The position numbers were made by a program, and so were the translations under genes. A model generated the notes under the pieces. That model made no database searches. It saw only the letters and a program-made list of their open reading frames with translations, and had not been told where the DNA came from. 64,000 nucleotides of DNA from Asanoa sp040676615 (GTDB lineage Bacteria > Actinomycetota > Actinomycetes > Mycobacteriales > Micromonosporaceae), in assembly GCF_040676615.1 (NCBI RefSeq), contig NZ_JBFAPI010000004.1, positions 496,001 to 560,000 of the forward strand, in the 5' to 3' direction. Shown here piece by piece: positions 25,526-35,344 of this stretch (position 1 is its first letter; each line of letters begins with the position of its first letter).

Positions 25526-25915
25526 ATGCCTGTCGTGTCCAGCCTGGAAAGACCCGCGCACGCGACGCCGCCCGGCACGGTGCTGGCCGCGGCGATCCTG
25601 CTCTACGTCGGCGGCGGGTTGACCGCGCTGGCGGCCGTGGTCGGCCTGGCCCGCGGTCCGCTGCTGGTGTCCCTGATCTACCTCCCGCTCGGCGCCCTCT
25701 ACCTCGCTCTCGGGCGCGCCGTGCAGACCGGCCGCCCCTGGGCCCGGGTTGCCGTCCTGGTCCTGTGCGGCCTGGGGATCGCCTTCGCGCTCGTCCGTCT
25801 GGTCGCCTCGGGCCCGGCGGAGGCGCTCAGCGGGCTCGCGTGGCCGGTCGTCTACGCGATCCTGGTCAACACCGAGTCGGCCCGCGCGTGGTTCCGGCAG
25901 GACCGCCCCGCATAG
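25526..25915 (+). CDS. Small four-helix membrane protein
   Basis: The 129-residue protein has about four hydrophobic segments: GTVLAAAILLYVGGGLTALA, LVSLIYLPLGALYLALG, VAVLVLCGLGIAFALV and LAWPVVYAILVNTESARAWF. This architecture is common in actinomycete proteins of unknown function. It precedes the acetyltransferase by 9 bases, probably in one transcript, and is divergent from the glycosyltransferase. Confidence 0.72.
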   Translation: MPVVSSLERPAHATPPGTVLAAAILLYVGGGLTALAAVVGLARGPLLVSLIYLPLGALYLALGRAVQTGRPWARVAVLVLCGLGIAFALVRLVASGPAEALSGLAWPVVYAILVNTESARAWFRQDRPA

Positions 25916-25924
25916 GCTCGCCCG

Positions 25925-26428
25925 ATGAACGACGTACGGATCGTGCACCTGAACGGCCCGACCTTCGCGGCCCTGGCCCGGGGCGACCTAGCCGCCGCGA
26001 ACGCGGCCAGCCCTGTGCCGCTGTCCGCCTACTTCGCCGGCCCGGACTGGCGCGGCGTCTGGGAGATGCGCAGCCAGCAGGTCGCGGCCGACCCGGCCAG
26101 CGCCGCCTGGGTCACCGGCGTCATCTGGGACGAGGAACGGCACCTCGCGGTCGGGCGGGCCGGCTATCACGGTCCACCCGACGCCGAGGGGATGGTGGAG
26201 ATCGGCTACGCCGTCGAGCCCGAACACCGGCGCCGGGGCTACGCGCGGGCCGCCCTGGAATCGCTCCTGCGCCGGGCCGACGAGGAGCCCGCGGTGCGCA
26301 CGGTCCGGGCCACCATCGCCCCCGACAACGACGCCTCCTACCGGTTGGTCGCGCAGTACGGCTTCGTCAAGGTCGGCGAGCAGTGGGACCCTGAGGACGG
26401 CCTGGAGATCATCTACGAGATCCGATAG
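25925..26428 (+). CDS. GNAT-family N-acetyltransferase
   Basis: The protein has 167 residues. The acetyl-CoA pyrophosphate loop is GYAVEPEHRRRGYARAALES, with strand 6 region DNDASYRLVAQYGFVKVGEQ near the C-terminus. It is cytoplasmic, and the acceptor amine is unknown. Confidence 0.86.
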   Translation: MNDVRIVHLNGPTFAALARGDLAAANAASPVPLSAYFAGPDWRGVWEMRSQQVAADPASAAWVTGVIWDEERHLAVGRAGYHGPPDAEGMVEIGYAVEPEHRRRGYARAALESLLRRADEEPAVRTVRATIAPDNDASYRLVAQYGFVKVGEQWDPEDGLEIIYEIR

Positions 26429-26469
26429 GCGCGTCGGGTATCACCGGCGGCGCGGGCGGTCTCTGACCG

Positions 26470-26795
26470 GTGACACGGCTGTGCCGCCGCCCTCGCCCTG
26501 CTCGCCGTGCCGGCCTCGGCCGCAACCAACGGACGGTCGCTGTTCGGCAACGCCAACAGCGGCAAGTGCCTGGAGATGCCGTACTCCTGGACGCACGACC
26601 TGGCTCCCGCCGGCCAGTTCTCCTGCCACGGCGGGATCAACCAGCAGTGGAACATGGCTACCCTCGACCGGCCTCATCCAGAACCGCTTCAGCGGCAAAT
26701 GCCTTGAGGTGTACGCCTGGAGCACGTACGACTTCGCCGCCGTCGTGCAGTGGACCTGCCACGGTGGTCGCAACCAGGTCTGGTCCTGGCGCTAG
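26470..26795 (+). pseudogene. Broken ricin-type beta-trefoil lectin gene
   Basis: One frame (about 26483-26662) gives the end of a signal peptide (AAALALLAVPASAATNG) and a lectin repeat, NSGKCLEMPYSW ... CHGGINQQWNM, with the QxW motif. After a frameshift near 26660 the next frame continues LIQNRFSGKCLEVYAWST then CHGGRNQVWSW and a stop. No start codon serves the signal peptide: a stop (TGA 26471) lies just upstream, and GTG 26470 is out of phase. There are two disruptions plus a very short lectin, so the gene looks dead. Its intact form would have been a secreted carbohydrate-binding protein. Confidence 0.72.
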
Positions 26796-26821
26796 CCTTC
26801 GCGCCACCCCCCAGGCGCCTC

Positions 26822-28653
<1,832 letters not shown>

Positions 28654-28657
<4 letters not shown>

Positions 28658-29484
28658 GCGGGCCTCCCGTAGAACGGAACGCGCGGGTCGGTCGCCTGGG
28701 CCGCCCAGGTGTCGCGGATCCAGGCGTGCGCGGGGTCGTCGCGGAACCGCCAGGCCCGGTCGCCCGGCCCGGCCATCACGTTGAGGTAGTAGAGGTCGTA
28801 GCCGGGTGCGGCCATCGACGGCCCGTGCCAGCCGTGCGGCACCAGCACCACGTCGCCGCTGCGTACCTCGGCGAGCACGTCGATCTCCCGGCCGGGGCTG
28901 CTGGTGTAGACCCGCTGGTAGCCGGCGCCGCCGCGGGCCACCTCGAAGTAGTAGATCTCCTCGAGCTCCGTCTCGTCAGGACGGTGCTCGTCGTGCTTGT
29001 GCGGCGGGTAGCTGGACCAGTTGCCGCCCGGGGTGAGCACCTCGACCACCATGAGCTGCCGGCAGGCGAAGGACGACGCGTCGGCCAGGTTGTTGACCTG
29101 GCGCGTGGCCGACCCGGCGCCCCGCACCTCGACCGGCACCTCGGCGGCGGGGCGGTAGCGCACCGGGAGGCCCGGCGAGGCCGCCGCCGAGGCGACCGCG
29201 AACCGACCACCGGCCGCGCTGGCCACGGTGACCTCGGTGCCCGGCGGCACGTAACACAGGTCGGTGGCCGCGGTGAACACGTCCGGCCGCCCGTGCAGCG
29301 TCACGACCTCACCGTCGCAGGTCAACGACGCGGCGCCGGCCAGCGGCACGACGACGGCCTCGGTGCCGCCGGTCGCCCAACCGGTCGACTCACCGGCGGC
29401 GAGTGTGACGATCCGCAGGCCCGTGTGCCGCCAGCCGTCGCCGTCCGGCGTGACCTCGGCGCACTGCGGGCGATACCAGTTCAC
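28654..29484 (-). CDS. iolB: 5-deoxyglucuronate isomerase
   Basis: The protein has 276 residues from GTG 29484, overlapping the aldolase stop (GTGA). The cupin-type metal centre is visible: WSSYPPHKHDEHRPDETELE then EIYYFEVARGGAGYQRVYT and LVPHGWHGPSMAAPGYDLYY. IolB converts 5-deoxyglucuronate to 5-dehydro-2-deoxygluconate, the substrate for IolC. Confidence 0.93.
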
Positions 29485-30362
29485 AGCAGGCTCACCGCCG
29501 TGTCGACGGCGGCCGCCACGTCGTCGTGGGGCGGGTAGAGCAGCGTCCGGCCGACCACCAGCCCGCGCACGGTCGGCAGCCGCAGTGCCTTCTGCCAGGA
29601 CGCGTAGGTCTCCTCGGGCGCCTCGCCCGGATCGCCGCCGAGCAGCAGCGCCGGCAGCGTGCTGGCGGTCATCACCCGCTCCATCTCGGCCACCACCGGC
29701 ACCTTGAGCCAGGTGTAGGCGGACGTCGTGCCGAGCCCCTGCGCGATCGCGATCGAGCGGATCACCGCATCGGGCGACAGGTCGTTGACCGCCCGGCCGG
29801 CCTCGTCGCGGCGGACCCAGAACGGCTCGACCATCGCCATCAGCCGGTTGGCGGCCAGCCCGTTGACCGCGTTGCCGCAACCCTCCAGGGTCGCGGCCGT
29901 GGCCGGGTCGCCGGGGTCGATCCGGAGCAGCATCTTGCCGCCGTCGAGGTTGCCGGCGACCAGCGAGTCGGCGCTGTAGGCGGTGAACCGGTCGTCGATC
30001 TCGAAGGCCGTGCCGGGTATCCCGCCGCGGTTCATCGAGCCGATCACCACCTTGCCGTCGAGCGCGCCGAGCAGCAGCAGGTCTTCGACCAGGTCCGGGG
30101 TGCCCAGCACCCCGTCGACGCCCGGCCGCGACAGGGCGAGCAGGATCCGGTCGAGCAGGTCGACGCGGTCGGCCATGGCCATCCTCCGGCCGCCGGCCGA
30201 AAACGCGCCGCGGGCCGGGTGGTCGGCCGCGATCAGCATCAGCCGGCCGCGCCCGGCCAGCAGCGGACGGCGCTGCCGGGCGGCGGCCGTCTCCGCGAGC
30301 CGCTCGGGCTCCTCCGCGCGGGTCCGGATCAGCTCCCGCAGCGTGTCGTCACGCATCGTCAC
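29481..30362 (-). CDS. Cgl0158-type (beta/alpha)8 aldolase of the iol operon
   Basis: The protein has 293 residues from GTG 30362 (ATG 30356 is equally possible); it overlaps the end of iolC. It is a TIM barrel with LMLIAADHPARGAF near the N-terminus, GKVVIGSMNRGGIPGTAFEI, a candidate Schiff-base lysine in TWLKVPVVAEMERV, and LLLGGDPGEAPEETYASW. Corynebacterium and Streptomyces iol operons carry the same gene next to iolC. By position it may cleave 5-dehydro-2-deoxygluconate 6-phosphate, the IolJ step, but that is inference. Confidence 0.82.
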   Translation of the reverse strand: MTMRDDTLRELIRTRAEEPERLAETAAARQRRPLLAGRGRLMLIAADHPARGAFSAGGRRMAMADRVDLLDRILLALSRPGVDGVLGTPDLVEDLLLLGALDGKVVIGSMNRGGIPGTAFEIDDRFTAYSADSLVAGNLDGGKMLLRIDPGDPATAATLEGCGNAVNGLAANRLMAMVEPFWVRRDEAGRAVNDLSPDAVIRSIAIAQGLGTTSAYTWLKVPVVAEMERVMTASTLPALLLGGDPGEAPEETYASWQKALRLPTVRGLVVGRTLLYPPHDDVAAAVDTAVSLL

Positions 30363-31302
30363 TCATCGCCGAGACCAGCTCCTCCACCTCTCGGGAGGTC
30401 GGCATGTCGGGAGCGCAGGCGAGCCGGGCGGCGACGTAGGCACCGGCCGCGTTGGCGAACGAGAGCACCCGGGCCAGCGGCCAGCCGGCGAGCAGCCCGT
30501 GGCAGAGCGCGCCGCCGAACGCGTCGCCGGCGCCGAGGCCGTTGACCACGTCGACCCGCAGCGGCAGCACCCGGACCGTCTCGGTCGCGGTCACGCCGAG
30601 CACGCCGTCGCCGCCGAGCTTCACGACGGCCAACTCCAGACCCTGGGCGAGCAGCGCGGCGGCGGCCCGCTCGGGGTCCTCTTCGCCGGTGGCGACCGCG
30701 CACTCCTCGGCGTTGCCGACCGCGACCGTGACCAGCGGCAGCGCTTCACGGAAGGCGGCGCCGGCCGCGGCCCCGTCCGGCCAGAACTGGGCCCGGTAGT
30801 CGAGGTCGAGGATGGTCAGTGGGGCCCGCTCGCGGGCCCGCAGTGCGGTCAGGTGCGCCGACCGGCTGGGCTCGGCGGACAGGCCGGTGCCGGTCAGCCA
30901 GAGCACGCCGGCCGTGCGCAGCGCGTCGAGGTCGAGGCCGGCCGGATCGATCCGCAGGTCGGGCGCGGTCGGGTAACGGTAGAAGTAGATCGGGAAATGG
31001 TCCGGCGGGAAGATCTCGCAGAACGTGACCGGTGTCGGCAGGTCGGGCACCGTCGACACCCAGCGGTCGTCGACCCCGTAGCCGCGCAACTGGTCGTGCA
31101 GGTATTCGCCGAACGGGTCGGCGCCGGTCCCGCTGACCAGGGCCACCCGCCGGCCGTGCCGGGCCGCGGCGACCGAGACGTTGGCCGCGGTGCCGCCGAG
31201 CGACTTGGCGAACGTGCGCACCGCGGCGAGCTTCACCCCGATCTGCTCGGGATAGAGGTCGACACCGAGCCGACCCATCGCGACGACCTCGAACGGCGTC
31301 AT
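30349..31302 (-). CDS. iolC: 5-dehydro-2-deoxygluconokinase
   Basis: The 317-residue PfkB-family kinase has the N-terminal signature SLGGTAANVSVAAARHGRRV and the C-terminal active site DVVNGLGAGDAFGGALCHGL with catalytic aspartate. MGRLGVDLYPEQIGVKL is characteristic of IolC. It phosphorylates 5-dehydro-2-deoxygluconate with ATP. ATG overlaps the iolE stop, and its own 3' end overlaps the aldolase. Confidence 0.93.
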   Translation of the reverse strand: MTPFEVVAMGRLGVDLYPEQIGVKLAAVRTFAKSLGGTAANVSVAAARHGRRVALVSGTGADPFGEYLHDQLRGYGVDDRWVSTVPDLPTPVTFCEIFPPDHFPIYFYRYPTAPDLRIDPAGLDLDALRTAGVLWLTGTGLSAEPSRSAHLTALRARERAPLTILDLDYRAQFWPDGAAAGAAFREALPLVTVAVGNAEECAVATGEEDPERAAAALLAQGLELAVVKLGGDGVLGVTATETVRVLPLRVDVVNGLGAGDAFGGALCHGLLAGWPLARVLSFANAAGAYVAARLACAPDMPTSREVEELVSAMSDDA

Positions 31303-32153
31303 GCGGCAACCGTCCGCAGGTGCGCGAGGCTTCGGCGGACGTCCGCGATCGGCCCTTCGCCCGCGGCGGGTTCCGCGTCGAGCATCGTGTCCTGCTCCAA
31401 CACGTACCAGCCGGCGTAGCCGGCGGCGGTCAGCGCCGCGACGATGGCGGCGACGTCGACGTCTCCGTCGCCCAGCGGCCGGTACATCCCGGCCCGGACC
31501 GCGTCGGCGTAACTGACCTCGCCGGCCCGCACCCGCGCCGCGGACGCCGCGTCGACGTCTTTGAGGTGGACGTGGGCGATCCGGCCGGGCACCTCACGGG
31601 CCAGCGCCGCCGGGTCGGTGCCGCCGGCCAGCAGGTGCCCGGTGTCGAGGCAGAGCGGGATGGCCGAGCCGTCGAGCACCCGGCGTACCTCGTCGGTGCG
31701 TTCCACCATCGTGCCCACGTGCGGATGCAGGGTGGCGGTCACGGCGCGGTCGGCGGCGGCGGCGTCGAGCCGGTCGAGGTTGCCGAGCAGCGTCCGCCAG
31801 CCCTGCTCGTCGAGGTCGGGGTGCTCGTCGTAACCGCCGGCGCCGGTCGCCGCGGCCAGCACGAGCACACCGGACCAGGCGGTCAGCGCCCGGACGACCC
31901 CCGGCACCGGGTCGTGGCCGGGATCGTGCAGGACCACCGGGACGAAGCCGCCGGCCACCTCGAGGTGGTGCCGGCCGAGCAGTTCGGCCCGCTCGGCCGG
32001 ATCGGCGGGCAGGTAGCCGTCGGGTCCGAGTTCGGTCGCGGTCAGCCCCAGCGCGGACATCTCTCCCAGCACCCGGTCGGCGGGCAGGCGGTGTCCCCAC
32101 CCGGGTGCTTCGCAGACGCCCCACGAGATCGGTGCTCCGGCCACCCGGATCAC
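31299..32153 (-). CDS. iolE: myo-Inosose-2 dehydratase
   Basis: The 284-residue TIM barrel of the xylose-isomerase/IolE type starts at GTG 32153. The N-terminus APISWGVCEAPGWGHRL is the IolE hallmark. Metal ligands are visible in TATLHPHVGTMVE, LCLDTGHLLAGG and IAHVHLKDVD. It dehydrates 2-keto-myo-inositol to the trione. It is now the first intact gene of the operon, with its GTG overlapping the stop of the iolG remnant. Confidence 0.9.
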   Translation of the reverse strand: MIRVAGAPISWGVCEAPGWGHRLPADRVLGEMSALGLTATELGPDGYLPADPAERAELLGRHHLEVAGGFVPVVLHDPGHDPVPGVVRALTAWSGVLVLAAATGAGGYDEHPDLDEQGWRTLLGNLDRLDAAAADRAVTATLHPHVGTMVERTDEVRRVLDGSAIPLCLDTGHLLAGGTDPAALAREVPGRIAHVHLKDVDAASAARVRAGEVSYADAVRAGMYRPLGDGDVDVAAIVAALTAAGYAGWYVLEQDTMLDAEPAAGEGPIADVRRSLAHLRTVAA

Positions 32154-32247
32154 GGCCCCACCTCCGTCAGCTCGACCGGCCTATTCTCCCGCGCGACAGG
32201 TCCGCGGCCGCTCCGATGCGTCCCGCGCCGATCAGACCGATACGCAT
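32150..32247 (-). pseudogene. iolG: Internally deleted iolG (inositol 2-dehydrogenase) remnant
   Basis: ATG 32247 starts MRIGLIGAGRIGA, the exact N-terminal Rossmann fingerprint of Gfo/Idh-type inositol dehydrogenases. After about 13 codons the sequence jumps. In the next frame it reads ARENRPVELTEVGP and then stops, a typical IolG C-terminus, and that TGA overlaps the iolE GTG (GTGA) as in the rest of the operon. About 300 codons are missing and the two ends are out of frame. A functional enzyme cannot be made. Confidence 0.75.
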
Positions 32248-32277
32248 GTCGCGAGTCTGTCCGCGCCGCGGAGTTCG

Positions 32278-32309
32278 TGTCAAGCGTTTGTCAGGACATG
32301 CTGATGTCC
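32278..32309. promoter_or_regulatory. Operator pair upstream of the iol operon
   Basis: TGTCAAGCGTTTGTCA at 32278-32293 is a near-palindrome of the LacI-family type with a CAAGCG core. It is followed at once by GGACAT-GCTG-ATGTCC (32294-32309), a perfect 6-bp inverted repeat. Both lie 31-62 bases upstream of the iolG start codon, as expected for repression of inositol catabolism. Confidence 0.55.
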
Positions 32310-32327
32310 AAATGATCTCCAGGTGCG

Positions 32328-33548
32328 CTAGCCCAGATCCCTGCCCAGCCGCGCGAGCGGCGACAACGCCATGAGCAGCGGTGAGAGCAGCATCCCGGCG
32401 GCCGTCACCGCCAGGCTGGTGCGCAGGCCCCACTGGGTCGCCAGGAGACCGCCCAGCACCGAGCCGAGCGGGGCCGTGCCCATGCCGGCGAACGTGATCG
32501 TCGCCGCCACGCGGCCCTGCATCTCGTTCGGGGTCAGTGCCTGCCGCACGACCATGACCGTGACGTTGACGAGTTGGCCGAACGCGCCGAAGACCAGGTT
32601 CGCCGCCACCAGCGAGGGTACGGTCGCCGTTGCCGCGCTGTGCAGGGTCGGCACGATCAGCAGTGCGCCGTCGCCGATCGCCGCGGCACCCACCAGCACC
32701 GGGCCGTAGCCCCACCTCGCCGGCAGGCGGGCCGCGAGCAAGGAGCCGACCAGGGCACCCGGGCCGGTCGCCGCCAGGACCAGACCGGTGGTGGCGCCGG
32801 ACAGGTGCAGGTCGCGCGGCAGGAACAACAGGTAGGCGGTCATCGTGGCGGCGAAGCTGAACTGGAAGGCCGCCGACGCGAGGCACACCGTCCGCAGCGC
32901 GGCGTCCGCGGCCACGAAGCGGACCCCCTCGCCGATCTGTCGCAAGATCCGATGTGGACGTCGCGCCGGCGTCGGCTCGTCGGGGCGGATCCGCACCATG
33001 GAGAGGAACGACAGTACGAAGAACAGGGCGGTGGCGATGATTCCGACCGACGACGATGCCAGCGCACCGGCCAGCGCGGGGCCGGCGATCTGGGCGCCGG
33101 AGCGGCTGCCCTCGATCGCGCTGTTGGCCCGGGCCAACTGGTCGCGGCGGAACAGCCGGACCATCGACGCCTGGTAGGCCACGTCGAAGAACACCGACAG
33201 GCTGCCGACGGCGAACGCGACCGCCAGCAGCGCGGGCATCTCGAGGCCGCCGAGGTGGGCCGCCACGAACGCCCCGGTCAGGGCCACGGCCCGGCCGAGA
33301 TCGGCCAGCACCATCACGGTCCGGGTGCGCCAGCGGTCGACCCAGGCGCCCACCAGGAGCGGCAACAGGAGCAGCGGCGCCTGGCCGACCGCGCGCAGGG
33401 CACCGACCTGGTCGGGCCGGGCGCCGAGGGTGAGCACCGCGATCAGCGGCAGCACCACCAGGGCGGCCTGCTCGCCGAGTTGCGACGCGGTCTGGCCGGC
33501 CCAGAGCCGGCGGAAATCTGGATCAAGGCGGAGCGAGGAGGCAGGCAC
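32328..33548 (-). CDS. MFS transporter, EntS-like
   Basis: The protein has 406 residues from GTG 33548, which has AAGGGG at proper spacing; a longer frame to 33593 is possible. The N-terminus LRLDPDFRRLWAGQTASQLG is typical of the MFS_3/EntS group, with about 12 membrane helices and RTVMVLADLGRA after helix 3. It is probably an exporter. The stop lies just upstream of the iol operator region, so it may read toward the iol operon, but 80 bases separate it from the iolG start. Confidence 0.85.
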   Translation of the reverse strand: MPASSLRLDPDFRRLWAGQTASQLGEQAALVVLPLIAVLTLGARPDQVGALRAVGQAPLLLLPLLVGAWVDRWRTRTVMVLADLGRAVALTGAFVAAHLGGLEMPALLAVAFAVGSLSVFFDVAYQASMVRLFRRDQLARANSAIEGSRSGAQIAGPALAGALASSSVGIIATALFFVLSFLSMVRIRPDEPTPARRPHRILRQIGEGVRFVAADAALRTVCLASAAFQFSFAATMTAYLLFLPRDLHLSGATTGLVLAATGPGALVGSLLAARLPARWGYGPVLVGAAAIGDGALLIVPTLHSAATATVPSLVAANLVFGAFGQLVNVTVMVVRQALTPNEMQGRVAATITFAGMGTAPLGSVLGGLLATQWGLRTSLAVTAAGMLLSPLLMALSPLARLGRDLG

Positions 33549-33839
33549 AGGGACCCCTTGGACAAGGCTGTGCCGCGCTGATCGGGGCGGCACGCGAGGC
33601 GGACCGGCCGGAAACGGCCTGGAGCGTCAACGCGTGCGCGAGCGACCGGGCATCCTCAACTCTTCTCCGCGTGTGCCTGAAGACGGCGGGGCAACTCCAC
33701 GCGGTGGCCCTCGAAAGGGGCGCCCGCGTCCAGCGCGACCAGGGTAGCCGGCGGCATCCCGACCCCGCGCATCAATTCCAGGACCCAGCGCCGCCGAAGA
33801 TCGCATCGCGCCACCCGAGGAGCACCGCCCCAGAGGCAA
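33549..33839. other. Region without a confident gene
   Basis: This gap lies between the end of the GntR gene and the start of the MFS gene (both minus strand). Short open frames exist on both strands. The most protein-like is a minus-strand tail at 33656-33772 (MPPATLVALDAGAPFEGHRV), but it has no ribosome site or recognisable family. It could be a decayed gene end. No clear terminator hairpin was found. Confidence 0.4.
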
Positions 33840-34520
33840 TCAGGAGGCGGTGCCGGCTCCCCGGCTGAGCATGCCGGCCTCGGCCATGTCGTCGACCGTG
33901 CCCAGGTAGTGCTCTTCCATCGCGGCCACGATCTCGTCGATCGTGCCGACGCCGAAGATGTCGACCAGGAGTTGGTGGCGGCGGACGGCCTCGTCCAGGG
34001 CGATGTGTTGCCGGTCGATCGACGAGCGCATCAGCGCGCCCATCTGGGCGTCGAGCATCCGCCACAGGGAGCCCAGTCGGTGCCGGCCGGAGGCGTCGAT
34101 GATGCAGCCGTGGAACTCGGTGTCGAGGTCGATCATGCGGGCCACGTCGCCGGACTCGGCGGCCTCGCCCATCCGGGCGACGACCTTCTTCATCGCCACG
34201 ATGAGGTCGGAGCGCTCGCTGACGCTGCGGGCGGCGCCCGCCTCCAGCACGAACCTCGCGTAGCAGGCGTCCCGGATGTCCTCGTAGGCCATCCGGGTGA
34301 CGATGCTGTGCCGGCGCGGCGAGATGTCGACCAGGCCCTCGACCGACAGTTGCCGCAACGCCTCGCGGACCGTCGATCGGCTGACGCCGAGTTCCTCGGC
34401 GATGTTGGCCTCGATCAGCCGCTGGCCGGCCGCGAAGTCGTTGTTGAGGATCCGCCGGCGCAGCAACAGGTAGACGCTCTCCGGCAGGGATCTGTGCAGG
34501 ACAGACGCTGGATCGCTCAT
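33840..34520 (-). CDS. GntR-family (FCD) regulator, last gene of the TldD/DUF4438 operon
   Basis: The protein has 226 residues from ATG 34520, which overlaps the preceding DUF4438 stop. The winged helix-turn-helix is at about 15-75 (NIAEELGVSRSTVREALRQL). The FCD ligand domain (about 90-220) has the metal-site pattern of FadR-type proteins: DLDTEFHGCIIDASG, then ALDEAVRRHQLLVDIFG and AAMEEHYLGTVDDM. Being the distal gene of the long operon, it probably autoregulates it through the palindrome at 49627-49664. Confidence 0.88.
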   Translation of the reverse strand: MSDPASVLHRSLPESVYLLLRRRILNNDFAAGQRLIEANIAEELGVSRSTVREALRQLSVEGLVDISPRRHSIVTRMAYEDIRDACYARFVLEAGAARSVSERSDLIVAMKKVVARMGEAAESGDVARMIDLDTEFHGCIIDASGRHRLGSLWRMLDAQMGALMRSSIDRQHIALDEAVRRHQLLVDIFGVGTIDEIVAAMEEHYLGTVDDMAEAGMLSRGAGTAS

Positions 34521-35344
34521 GGCCGGGAGTTTAGGTGGTCGGGACGGAGCATGGGCAAGGCGTCGACCGCGATCGTGACCGGCAGGTTCTCCGCCGGCGC
34601 GCAGAGGATCGGCATCAGCCCCGGCCCATGCCCCGGCAACGGGCTGCCACCGTGCACGATCAACCCGATCGTGCGGTAGCCGCGCCGGTAGCCGGCGTTG
34701 TGCCGCACGTCGAGGTCGTCGACCGCGACCAGGTCGCCGAGCCGCAGGCCGGGGTCGGTCGCCGGGGTGAGCTGCAGGTCGATGTCCCACATCTGGGCCG
34801 GACGACCGATCCCGTTCCCGGCGTACGAGGACGGCAGCACCGCCCGCACGACCGCGGACACGGAACCGTCGCCGATCGTCAGCGGCAGCAGTGACAACGC
34901 ACCTGGGTCGGCGTTCATCAGCACCACGCCCGCGATCGAGGCGCCCTGCCCGGAGCCACGCACCATGATCGGGTCACCCGGCACCAGCCGCGCCAGCACG
35001 TCGTCCGGGAACACGACGATGACCCGGCCCTCCTCGCCGCGCTTGCCGAGCACGAAGCCCTCGGCACCGGCCGCCGCGCCGCCGCGGACGACCGCGCGGT
35101 TGCCGAAGCAGGCGAAGGCGGTCAACGCGTGCCGCGCGGCCTGGTCCGCGTGCGCCAGCGTGACCCCGGGTGCGACGTGGTCGCCGTCGACGTCGAACAC
35201 CCCGTCACCGACGTGTACGCCCAGCACCACCCCGCTGTCGCCGACCGGCACGTAGGGCCGGCCGTCGGCGTCGATCAGGTAGGGCGAGCCCGGCATGGTG
35301 GGTGTCTCCACCACTCCGGACAGGTTCACCGCAACGGTGGTCAC
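34517..35344 (-). CDS. DUF4438 protein, copy B
   Basis: The protein has 275 residues. It shares with the upstream gene the order PGSPYLIDADGRPYVPVGDS, GVVLGVHVGD, ALTAFACFGNRAVVRGGAA, a middle segment SYAGNGIGRPAQMWDID, and a C-terminal GYRTIGLIVHGGSPLPGHGP. There is no signal peptide or membrane helix. The family has known structures but, to my knowledge, no established activity. It overlaps its neighbours at both ends (ATGA). Copies A and B clearly arose by duplication and may form a heteromer. Confidence 0.8.
   Translation of the reverse strand: MTTVAVNLSGVVETPTMPGSPYLIDADGRPYVPVGDSGVVLGVHVGDGVFDVDGDHVAPGVTLAHADQAARHALTAFACFGNRAVVRGGAAAGAEGFVLGKRGEEGRVIVVFPDDVLARLVPGDPIMVRGSGQGASIAGVVLMNADPGALSLLPLTIGDGSVSAVVRAVLPSSYAGNGIGRPAQMWDIDLQLTPATDPGLRLGDLVAVDDLDVRHNAGYRRGYRTIGLIVHGGSPLPGHGPGLMPILCAPAENLPVTIAVDALPMLRPDHLNSRP

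Noticed and set aside
23956..26394. Long plus-strand open frame (about 812 codons) opposite the GT39 gene
   Set aside because: Antisense shadow; the minus strand encodes a membrane glycosyltransferase with recognisable motifs.
33594..33868. Short plus- and minus-strand frames between MFS and GntR genes
   Set aside because: No ribosome sites, no recognisable family and no periodic codon bias. They are kept only as a region note.
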